From positions 18,184,001 to 18,248,000 of the forward strand of contig OU964919.1 in assembly GCA_918807975.1 (NCBI GenBank): a DNA stretch of 64,000 nucleotides, read 5' to 3'. The notes under the pieces were generated by a model. That model made no database searches, had not been told where the DNA came from, and saw nothing but the letters and a program-made list of their open reading frames with translations. The first letter of the stretch is position 1, and every line of letters begins with the position of its first letter. Positions 34,621 through 46,100 of the stretch are shown here, in pieces. The position numbers were made by a program, and so were the translations under genes. Source of the DNA: Aplidium turbinatum (taxonomy: Eukaryota; Chordata; Ascidiacea; Aplousobranchia; Polyclinidae).

Positions 34621-35584
34621 CGCTATACCTCCACAGCATTTTCAGTTAATTGTGTTCCATGTTATAACTCTAATTTGCGTCGAATCAGTCGTGCTGTCAT
34701 TCAAAACAAGAATCTTTTTTAGGTAAACAATTAACAAAATGAAGAATGGCAATCCTTTTCTAAATAAGCTAAATGTTCAAAAGGTGCCCATTTTTACCCC
34801 CATTGAATCTTACTTCGAAAGTTTTAAGTTTAAGTGTGAAATTGCTCTTAGTCATTTACGTAGGGAATGGGTTAATCCGCTCAGTTTAACTGTGCTTACC
34901 CCTCTGACACTGACACACATTTTTATCCTATAACCATGGTTTTCCCTCTAGTATACCATTCCATTGCATAGGCTTATCAATATGCTATTAACAGTTTAAA
35001 AAAAAAAAATGATTATCACTATATCTAACATCATTACTATATTATTATTATTATTACATATGCCAATTCCAAAGCTATAATATTATTTGTCACCAATATG
35101 ATAATAAACTTTCAAACAAAATCTTCTCAAATATTAAAAGTTTAAAATAAAAAATTCGTCCTATTTTTCTTTTTATAATTCGCGGTCCAAATATATTTTG
35201 GTATGCCACAAATATGTTAAAAAAATCACACAAGGAATCTTAAGATAAACAAGTTCCGAAAAGCAATTCGGAGATTTCAATCTGGAAAAACAAAAACATG
35301 CCTAATTATTTGGTCGTTGGCCTGAACACCAAATGATTCATTTTAGGAAACCGTTACCACTATGAAGTTAAGTTGTTATTGATTTCCCGTTCCCTGTCTG
35401 GCAAAAATATCTTAAATAGCTTGTGTCCAGTAGGAGATCAAAGGGAGCGCTTAACTATGTGATTGTTATGTAATTTTTATCCATTTTTTCAAAATTTTAT
35501 GGCTTGATTAGTTTGCTCAACTGCGCTTCATTAAACTAAACTACCGGTAGCCTAATTGATAACATAGGGCACGCGTTTTCAGTA
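34621..35584. other. Intergenic spacer
   Basis: AT-rich sequence without recognised genes or repeat boundaries. Confidence 0.4.
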
Positions 35585-35785
35585 ATGTATTTGATTGAAT
35601 TTTTATCTGCGGACTGAGAGCTTATAAGAGCTAAATCATGGCAGTTTCCCATACTTCTAGAGGTTTTCTGTTCCGATTTTGGCAGATTGAAGTTTTCGAT
35701 TGTTGTCTGTGAATCTTTCCATCAGCCAGGTGCCACTGAATATAAAGAGTTGTCCTTGAAATGCGTTGCTCAAGCGCAATTGCAG
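35585..35785 (-). mobile_element. SINE family A fragment
   Basis: The 3' two thirds of the family are present on the minus strand: TTGATTGAATTTTTATCTGC (tail side), CATGGCAGTTTCCCATACTT, CAGGTGCCACTGAATA and TGCGTTGCTCAAGCGCA. The tRNA head is missing. Confidence 0.72.
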
Positions 35786-35940
35786 GGAAATACTTCTTTA
35801 TTAATCATAAACAGTTGGAGTTTTTTAGTTATGCAATGTTTTTTTCAAAAGTGTTTTATGCGAACTGTTGGAGCAAAACGGACCTCTCAAGAACCAGACC
35901 AAAACAGAACTAAGTTTATAAAATAGATTGATTTGGCAGA

Positions 35941-36003
35941 CATTACTACCTCGTTAAAGAGCCTAACGAGGATTTCGACCGGCTTGAAAAATCGTCAGGT
36001 AGC
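35941..36003 (-). ncRNA. Candidate hammerhead ribozyme-like motif
   Basis: On the minus strand CTGACGA (35998-35992) fits the hammerhead core CUGANGA. A short stem-loop (CGATT with GGTCG) leads to GAAA (35976-35973). A perfect 8-bp hairpin follows (CCTCGTTA with TAACGAGG), then GTA. Three stem I pairs (TAC with GTA) would close it. One unpaired U lies between GAAA and stem III. Such motifs are known from Penelope-like elements and retrozymes; no coding sequence of either is adjacent. Confidence 0.4.
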
Positions 36004-36329
36004 ATATTATGAAATACATTAGGCCAATTTATGCATGGTCTATCACCATTCAGATTGAGCAGCTGCAGTGCTTTTTTATGAATTTACCAGGTATTTTACC
36101 TTACAGAACTATGGGGCTAAACTGACACCTGCGTCCACTTTGCCCCGCTTGAGGTTTGTTTTGCCTCGTACAAAAATCTGCAAAAATGATTATTTTTTTT
36201 CGAAAAAGGTTCTACTATCAGCTGTAATTTTTAGCACAAGCACAACCTATCAGCAGGCCTTTTGATTGGCAACCAGCCCATTAAAAATCATTTCTTTCTT
36301 AGAGGGTCCGTTTTGCCCCGCCTTCTCTA

Positions 36330-36450
36330 CATCACAATATCATACAATTTATAAACATAGAGTAATGCATAAGTACGCTCAGCGTTAAATAATTTAATCT
36401 GATTAACCAGGAGCAGCGAAACACCATTTGGTGATCTATAGTCAGCTCGA
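36330..36450. repeat. Dispersed repeat unit, copy 2
   Basis: The same block as 29205-29335: TAAGTACGCTCAGCGTTAAA, TCTGATTAACCAGGAGCAGC and CACCATTTGGTGA. No LINE coding sequence is next to this copy. Confidence 0.65.
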
Positions 36451-36587
36451 GACAATTCTTCCTGCGTAATGGTTTTCGAATACCAGGCTACAAATGTCTA
36501 AGCTTTTTCAGTGAATATAGTTTCAACAACGCCAAAAACTTACTATTTTGCAAAAGGGCATAGACTACCTGTAGAGTCTATGCCCTG

Positions 36588-36805
36588 GTTCGGCTGCCGA
36601 GGTGTGTGCTTGAGCAATAACGCATTTTAAAGTCTGTTGGTCTCTATTCAGCGGCACCTAGTGGATAGAATAACTCGCAGACAGCAACACTTGGACAATC
36701 GGAAACTTCACTCTGTCAATTTCAGTTACCGGGCCTGCATCATTGGTTCAAAGCTCTGCAAATATGCGAAACTGCCAGGAATTACCTTTCAGAGACTTTC
36801 TCATT
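36588..36805 (+). mobile_element. SINE family A, lacking the 5' half of the head
   Basis: It starts near the B box (CCTGGTTCGGCTGCC) and continues with ATTCAGCGGCACCTAGTGG, CAATCGGAAACTTCACTCTG, GGGCCTGCATCATTGG and CGAAACTGCCAGGAATTACC. The A box is not recognisable. Confidence 0.72.
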
Positions 36806-36869
36806 GAAGTAATGAAACGATAGTCACATTATCGCATGTTCTTCTATCCTGACAAAAAAATATTGAGAT

Positions 36870-36875
36870 TTTATT
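36870..36875 (-). terminator. Candidate poly(A) signal of the amino acid transporter gene
   Basis: AATAAA on the minus strand, about 265 bases after the transporter stop codon and the first such signal downstream of it. The interval 36806-37137 otherwise holds nothing recognisable. Confidence 0.4.
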
Positions 36876-37137
36876 TTAATGTTGGCCTGTAGTCTAGGCC
36901 ATGATAGATTTTTTAAATGTATTGCTTCATAAAATCAATTAGGCTAAAGCTCCTAGCCTCTTTTCTAGACGGAGCTTTCAAAGCGAAAGCTACAAAGAAA
37001 GTTTACAAGAAAAAGCAGGCAAAGAGCTATTTTGTTAAAGCTGTAATGGACTAGATTTAAAAACCAAGATTTGGCACTAAAAATGCTCCTTTCCTTGCAG
37101 TGACTGTCATAATCATTGCTTTTCCTTGTAGCAATTT

Positions 37138-40100
37138 TTATGCAAAGTCTGAAGCAGCCGAAATGTTGATGTAGCAAGGAGGAACAAACGCCTTGGGGTT
37201 AGTGATACCGCTGATAGCAGAGTAAGTAGCAGAGACTCCTCCGAAAATGCCGATGATGACAATTACAATGTGAAATGGAATCTCCCACTTCGGTATTTTT
37301 CTGTAACAATAAAACATGACTCTTCTCATCTTTTTGCATGAAAACGTGTTTAATAAAGTGTGTAGTTTAAATAACAGCCCACAACATCTCGGTGACCAGG
37401 CCTTGCGTCTGTGGTTCAAAGCCTCTACGTACAAGTAGCCTATGCGAAACTGCCAGGATTAAGCTCTCAAAGACGCTTTCCCATTTCGACGATAAAAATT
37501 CAATCAATCAACATGTAAATAGTTCTGCTTACGTTTTATTAAATGTTAGCTATTTATTGTGTATAGATGTTGTATTAGAAAAAATCTGACCATTTGAACG
37601 AACCTTGTAAATAGCTTTAAATAAAAAATAGCCTACAATGAGGCGTAGGCCAAGCCTATTTTAATTCTATATTATTTATTTTATTTAAATACGGCTATTG
37701 TGTCAATTGACTTATCACAAACATGTTCAGGACTAATCACAACATGCTAAAGAGTGGAAAATTTGCGAAAATCGCGATAAACATGGATTTCTAGGGTAAA
37801 AAGGGAAACTTTTGAGAAGGTGGTAGATCTGAGTAGGCTGGGTGAAAATATCAAGCAGATTACACAAAAAATTTAGATAGAAAACCTTGTTGCATGAAAA
37901 GATTGTAGCGTAGGGTGAATTTTAAAAGTTTTGGAAAATAACACCCCCCTCTCCCCCTTTACTCAAAAAAAAGGATACAACTTTAGCTATTCTTAGGTAG
38001 CCATTATCCCGGCAATCAAGCTAGCTGTAATAACAGGTTAATGTCATTTTAACTGCAACTTTTCTGGGTGTTGCAACACTGAATAGAAGGAACTTGAACT
38101 CACGCGCCAATCCAATTTCTTCCATGACTTTTGCATAGCTTGCAATAAAATAACGACGGAAACACGAAAGTATTCAAAGTTATAGCGCTTCCGCCAACAA
38201 GGGCCAATATATGGCCAAATCTGGGGCAACTCTCAGCCGTGAATATGACAGCAATAGTGATGCTGGTGCGGACCAATACCCGTTTCCATCCAAATTCTGC
38301 CAAAAGGTTGTTCAATCAAATAATACACGATTTGAAACAGCACTTTAGATTAATTGGGTAACCTACAACTATTTTTTGAAGACTTGAAGTTTGAAATGGC
38401 TTTGTTTTTTTTAGGAGCAATGATTTTAAAAATCCCATCAGTTTTGCACATCTGATCAGAAGTATCGTTACATCCAATACGACATTGGCCTACGATTTAG
38501 GATATTTTTTTTATTTAAGCAACATTCTCTCTCAATGAAGTTTTAAAAAATGGCATCAAAATTTCCAAAGTTGCCCAGCATCTTTTCAAACTTTTAAGCA
38601 CATGTTGCAATTACCTGGAATGCTTTCAAACGCTGAACTGCTTCATCAACTTTTTTTAGAAAATTCCATCAGGTTATATCAAGCAACCATAGGCAATCCT
38701 TGCAAAACGTTGCTAATCGAGTCTACCCCAAGGCGGTCGCATAGTAGGGGAAATCATACCGCAATGCCAGCACATAATTTTTAGCAGACGCCAATCAACA
38801 CAGTCTTGACATTGTTTTACATTTGCTAAAAGTTAGATTATACATGAGATTATACTACAGTAACTATTTATTGAATATCAAGGAAACAGGACAAAAACTT
38901 ACTATTTGGGAGATTGAGCGGTTTTTCAAGAACTTGACTCAGTGGATTTTGAAGAATGATATAAGCAAAAATGAGATGCAGCGTAATAAGTATACTAGAT
39001 GAAGCTTCAAATGGACCATGCGTCAAAGAACGAAATACATTATCAGCAACCAAGTCACCATAAACTCCAAATCCCACACATGCGATAGGAACGTACATCA
39101 ACAAAATGCCTGGAGTTTTAAGAAACATTTAGGAATTTCAACATCCAACGTTTAAACTATTTTTGAGTAGACTATTAGCAAACAACCAGCAATTGAAATT
39201 ATCTGCTGCGAAGTTAAATAGTGAAAGCGTCTGATTAACTCTTAGTTTCCAATAGCTAGTTATTGTTGTTTGGGATTTTGGCAGTGGCGTATCCTGGTTG
39301 GTTGAGCAAGGGAAGCAATAAAACTCGTGAGGGAATAGAGCGTGTCGAAGGCACGTGTTTTCTAGGGGGGTCCGGGGGCATCCTCCCCCGGAAAATTTTT
39401 GCAAAATTACACTCAAATAATGAATTATACTGCTTTCTGGAAACACTTTTAGGGTAATTTTTGTATGAAATTTATTAGCAGATAAACAGCTATTAACTTA
39501 TTAAAGGTAGCTCTTACACACGAACGGGCAAAGGGCAAAAATGCGACTATAATTAGAGAACACCAAAAACTCAGCTACAAAGTCAAGTCTAGCTTAGACC
39601 TCACATATCCTGTCTTATTCCAAAGTCTATCCAGCCAGGATAACAGTGTAAAGCCAACATTTGGCTCAAACTTTTGCTTACAAGGCCGATATTATAACCA
39701 TAACAGTGCCCTAGATTTTCTCATTACACAGCTCACTGGCATAACATCCAACAGAGCAGAGTTGCCAGACTATGAAAAAGTCTTAAAGCCAAAATAATAC
39801 AAAGAAAAGGCCAAAACAAGGAAAATATTAGACAAAAAAGGCCAAATGGATATATTTACCTGTTTCTATCAAAAATAATAAAATTTACATATATATTTTA
39901 TAACTTGTAGTGGATTTTAATAAATTGTAGCAAAAATAATTCTGAAAGTAGCCCAAAAAATAGCAAGTTAGCCTATAAAAGTAGCGGATGAGTTTTGATC
40001 CGCCACATTACGAGTATTAAACAAGTATAGAACATGTATTGAACAATGTTGAATATGGTTTCATCTGGTAAGGTTACAATATTAGAAAAATATTGATTAT

Positions 40101-43100
40101 CATGCATTTTGAAAAGTTATTTAAAAAAAAACTAATTCGCGGAATTTGGCTAATCTGGCAACTCCGCGACTGGAAGCAATTTTTAAATCGCTTCCAGCGA
40201 TTAGTTAAAAGAAACGTAAATTGCGAAAACTTTGCGCTGCTTTTTTCCTTTCTTTCAAACTTGTTTCTTCTTATTGCAAAAACGAGAGCAACGGATGCAA
40301 TACGAATCTTCGCTTCCGTTGGCTTCCAACTTTTTTAAAATTAAAACCGAGTTCAAAATCATACGGGGGGCATGAGTTAAAAACCGTTCTAAATCGCATT
40401 TAGGTAAAGAAATTACGAAATCGTTTTACTGAAAAATATCAGCTTCTCTTTTTTCAATTTTGACAGGGGAAGCAATGCTTCCCTTGCTTCCATTGAGGAT
40501 ACGCCCCTGGATTTTGGTCATCCTGTTTTTCTTAGTAGGCTACCATAGCATAACTAATAAGTTGTATTGCACTTACATGACATAGAGATAAGAACGGCTT
40601 TAGTAAACTGCTTTGGTTCTTTCATATCTGCTTGGATAGTAGGAAAAGCAGCCATTCCACCAAAGCAGAAAAGAATGACACCAAATGTTAAAAAGAAAGT
40701 TTCAAATCCACGGACAAAAGGCTCCACTTCTGCGTTTTTAAAAGGTATGTCAACAACATTATGCAAGTTATGTCGTCCTTGGACTGTGAAAAGTGCCACT
40801 TTCCATACATAAATTTATGTTGCAACTGCAAGAAAAAGTTTTTACTGCACCTTTCTGTGGTAACCTAATTAAGGCATGCATAGGCTATTCTATAGAGTAG
40901 CCTATAGTGTAAAATAGTTCGGGCTACTAAATCAAGATAAAATCGTCAAGTCTCTGGCAAAGTAGGCTGGTTTGATATCACTCCCAAGTCCCAGTAGGCT
41001 ATCTCAAAATGTTTTTAGGCTGCAACGTGATCAAAGCTTTTGGTGCAAAAAAGAGTGAAAACAAAAGTTTTGCAGAGTTGCATCACAAAACACTTCAAGA
41101 AAAGTATAAGTTTGGGGGATAAAAATGATGAGCAGCCCAGCAACGTAATTTCAGTAAATGCTCTTTAACCAACTGTGTCACATCAAAATACCAAATGTCA
41201 ACTCATGATCTCTATATGTAGTAGGCTTTATTATTTATAAGATCTCTCTATGTAAGCTTAATGATAACTTCACATAAAGTTACTACTGTCTTCAATGCAA
41301 ATATCTTTAGCAGTAGGCCTAGCTTAGTTATAAGGGCAGCTATTGCTAATACCTCCAGCTTGTACTTGTTGCAGGTAAAATATCGTTTCGTTGCGAGCTC
41401 TGTCTATATCCATTATTGCTTGAATAAATATTAAAACACAAGCTATTGCAGTTGTCAGAGTGGCCAACAACGCTATTGGCCTGCAAAACGAAAATAGTGA
41501 GTTAAAGTAGGCCTACCGGCAGTGATGTACGCGTATGCAAAAAATATTGACGTCGTCAGCGTAAACGCAAACGTTCGAAAAACCATACGCCGTATGCGTC
41601 AACGTAACTTGTAAAAAAAGTTGGCGGCGCCAGCGCCACGCATACACTAGCGTAAACTAATTTTGTTTGCTAGGTGCCAAACATTCACACGGTATAAACC
41701 ACTCGAAACAAACATGTTTCATTTTGAATTTCCACGAAGAAACACAAGCATCTGAAAGTGTTCATCTGACATTTTGCTGCGTTTTGGTTTCAATATGTCT
41801 TTGCCCATTGAAAACATTCTTTCAACTGCAGCGCAGCGGTGCGCTAAAAAACGCGAAAACTTTACGGCGTAGCCTCAAGCAACAATTATCCAAAAAAATG
41901 TGGCCGTAAGCGTTAGCGTAAGCAAAAAGTCTACGCCGCAAGTCTACGGCGTATATCTACGTACACCTCTGTCTACCGGTATATTGAAATTCTTGAAAGT
42001 AAACAAAAGCAAACATCTATTTCAGATTTAGTTACAATGCTTATTCGATGAATAAGAAAGTTAAACTGAGGTAAATAACAAAATTTGTGTAACGTTTTCA
42101 AGAGAATTCTTGTAGGCGTAATCTAGGGCTAGGGGCTACTAATGCTTTCAAACTATCAAAACCTTTTAAGCAGTCAAGGTTGGTTTTGTATGCAGTATGC
42201 TTGTGGCTATTATTTTATTACCAGAAATCTTTGGGACTTTTCAACCAGCAGAACGGAGATAATACTCCACCAATGATCATCAGCCAATAACATAACGAGA
42301 TATCAACGTTTATCTGTAAACAACAAAGCAATAGTAGGCCTACAAGTTATAGTGGCGGACAATATTTCCAAACATAGGCTATGCACCTGCTGTAAATCAA
42401 TTCAAAATTGAAAGACTCCCGTATGGCACACAAAAGTTACTGCAAAATCAAATATAATGTACAGGAAGCTAGAGCTACTGACATTGGTGAGTTGTGGAGA
42501 ATCACTTATGAGACCAGTGGGACAAAAATAGTTTTTTTCTTTAACAATTCAAATAAGCCTACTTGCCCATTTTCCGATTGTTTCAAGTGCGTTCATTTAA
42601 AACGTCAGTAGGCTATTCGACTACAAATATTTTTTTCATTGTGCAATTACAATTACGATTATTCCACTCGTATGTTTGGGTATAAAACATGATCCCATAC
42701 AAACTCCGTTTGCAATTCACCTGCTGCAGTAAATTTTGTACGTTTCCTGACGCAATAAGAAGCAGGACAACACACACTCCAAACAACGTGAAGTACACGG
42801 AGATGTTTACTATAATCCTGTAAACAGAAAAGTAGGGTTGTTTAAATTGGTACCGTAGTTATTCAGCTAGGTCTTATCTTGCTTTTGTTGCGTAGACGGT
42901 TATTGCGTCAACTATAGTTTCTGCAGGCTATATATTTAACCTTCCCAGTTTCTCAGTTGTAGAAAATACTTGCTATCTAAATGATTTCAGTATTTTTTGC
43001 GAGTAAACTTACTTTTTTATTTTTTCTGGTTTGATTTCTTTTCAACCACGCATAGGTTATTGAGAAAACGGTCTTCCCGGTGGTGAACGCTATATCTAAA

Positions 43101-46100
43101 TTATACATATAGCCTAATTTACGCAACATGACTGGTTTTATTGACTGTAGGTTATATTGTATATTTTACGGCTGTTTGAAAAATGGTGACAAAGCATCAT
43201 TTAATAATGTTTTGGAGTGGTTAGTATGTCGTAAAGCGTTGTTTTTGATGGGATAGGAATGTGCTTTAGACTAAAAAACGATTAAAAACTATTGATGAAA
43301 GCTAAATATAGTCGATGAATGATGATTATTATTAGTGCATGATGTGTATAAATTTATTCTTATTCTTTGTTAAAGACCATCTTTTTGATTTTATTTCGAT
43401 TTTATGGAGATGTTTACTTTGCTGTGTTCTCCAAGACACTTGTTGTAGGATGTGCGATTCAATTGTGTTTTTCATTGGTTTGTTGATACTTGCCAGGAAA
43501 CTTACTTTCCAGGATATCCAAAGGCATATTCCGCTATGGTCGGGTAAGGGTCGGCGCATTGTCGAGTTCTTCTTGGGTTATTTTCTCTGACCATTGTCCA
43601 GCAGCGGCCCAGCACTGTACCCGTAAAAGACGAAATTGCAGCGCAGACAAAGATGAGAAACAAACCGATCTATACAAAAATAATACAACATTCTAAAAGC
43701 TTTGGTAAAATACCGTGCTCCAATTTCGCCTGCAGTAGCTAAGGTATTTTATCAAAGCGTATTTTCTCGCAGCAACTATACAGCGTAGGCTACCTCAAAC
43801 ATTATCAAGATCTTAATATAATCAGATCTAAAGGAGTTGCTATCAGAGGTTAAAACAGTCATTTCAGCCGTCAGATGGTAAAGTACCGGGCCTCCTTCTG
43901 GGTACCGGGCCCACTTCAGCTTTCAGGTGGTAAAATAGCCACTTCAGCCACTAAACTGTAAAATAAGAATTTAGTTTAGTATAGTGATTTCCAGGCTTGT
44001 CCATGGGACATTTTTTTCTGTCCCATCCCATCCCATAGCAATTCATGCCTGTCCCGTCCCATTCCATCCCATGGGATTCCCATCAAAATACAATTCAATA
44101 AATGTTATTAAATTTATGGAAATTTAAGTCCAATGTGTACTAAAAACGAAATTTAAGTCCAATGTAACTTTAAACTGGTAGTCGTTGTATTGCATTGCAA
44201 AAGCTTTAGCCTAACTGGTATTGAATGTTTAACAAGACATATAAAATTAAGACATTGGATTCATGATGTCTTTCAAACCTCATTTTTTGCAAAACAGCTC
44301 AAACAATTATCAGCTAAGTAAAGCTCAGATTTCAAGAAAAGCTATAAAACCTATGGCAAATTTGCAAAATTCTCCTGGGGGAGCATGCCCCCACACCCCC
44401 TTACATTGGCTATAACCCTCCCTACATTGCATGCCTACGAAAATCAACCAGGATACGCCACTGCTTATGTCTACAACCTCCAAAACCTCGAACTGTCTGT
44501 CAGACTGCAGCACCTTACACCAGGCCACATGGCTTTCGGACTTGAGTGTTGTATGATTGTGAAGTAAACTATGAAAGCAATTCAAGCATAACATATCGTA
44601 TTAATTTCCCATGGGATTCCCGTGGGAACCCCATTCCCATGGACAAGCCTGGTGATTTCCCTAACCACGAATATTACCCGAAACACAAATTTCAAAATAA
44701 ACAGGCTAATATTTGTTCAAACTCAAAAACTGAAATGACACAGGTAAGAAGATTGCTATTCCTATTTCTGCACTACAAATTAGATCAAAACCGCTTTTCA
44801 GATTGCAGCAATCAGCAAATGTTTGACCTAGACCCAAACACCTTTCCCAAATCAAACTGAAAACTTTCTAACTGTCTGCAGTGCTGTAAATTCTCTTCTG
44901 GTGAGCCTAGAATGACCAGTGAAACATCAATGGAATTGGGAAGTAATACTCTAGCGCAGTGCTACTCAAACTTTTTTATGCCGTGTACCGGCTGAGCACC
45001 TTCCATCACTTGGTGTCCCGGTCAGTTTGCGAAAAAAAGACAAGAGCAAAGTCATTATTACTTTTGTACCAAATAGGCCAACACAAAAGAACACTTTTAT
45101 GGTCTTTCGAATTTTGATGCGAAGTGTGTGCTTGCTATGGAAGACAATGCTACTCGAAGAGGAGCATGGATATCCAACGCGTTTCTGTGTTTTCCCTTTA
45201 AACAGCTCCTGGTAGAAAAGCCGGCTTCACATAGATATGTAGAAGGGAATGGAAGCAGTGTTTTAATAGTCATGGTACACAGTCTCGGATATTCTGCTTT
45301 TACTTTGACCCAGAAGCTTGCAAAGGAGTTTGTTTCAAAAGATTTTTGCAAACCTTCATCAGCAGATAGATCCAATAATTTATCTTTTAAATCGACACTT
45401 ATATTTAAATCTTCTACGTTTACAGTTGGTGCAAATGGGTTTCGAATCCATTCATTTCAAGGTTTATAGCTTCATGGTTTATAGCATCCAAAAATCTATG
45501 TAAAAACATGCTCAACTCACTACAATCATCTGATATTTTGAAGTCAGAGTGTGGCCGATCGATTTAGCCTCTCACTTCTCTACTCGTTACTGGACGCTGC
45601 ATGTATAGTCAAGCACGTGGACACAGCACAAACACACAAAAAGGATGATCATCGAACATTGCGATACTTTGTTGAAATAATGGATAACAATTACAAAATA
45701 ATATTTCTTTGTGACGAAACTGGAAGTCGTCGTAGTAGCGGGCCACCAAACAGTCTATAGCTGGGAAAGCAGATTGAACATTATCGTTGCCTAAAAATTA
45801 TTATATAGACGTTCTGATCAACATAAAACAAATTACTCAATTTACAATTTCTCCTAACTGACCACGTACCAGCAGCCAAGTGCTCGCGTACCGGCACCGG
45901 TACGCGTACCGGCGTTTGAGTAGCACTGCTCTAGCGCTATGTGGTAAATAGTAAGTTTTGCGACTCAAAAAGTTTTAAGATTGCGCAAGATTTGTTAAAT
46001 GACCATGCTTAAACGACATCAATAAAAGTTTGTACACAACCTTTATATTCATAACATTGTCAATGAAGGAGGCCCGAAAATAAATTGGTACCGGTCCCGA

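Noticed and set aside
43855-43975. CRISPR-like array
   Set aside because: The repeats are degenerate, contiguous and lie in an intron of an animal gene; there are no regular spacers or cas genes.
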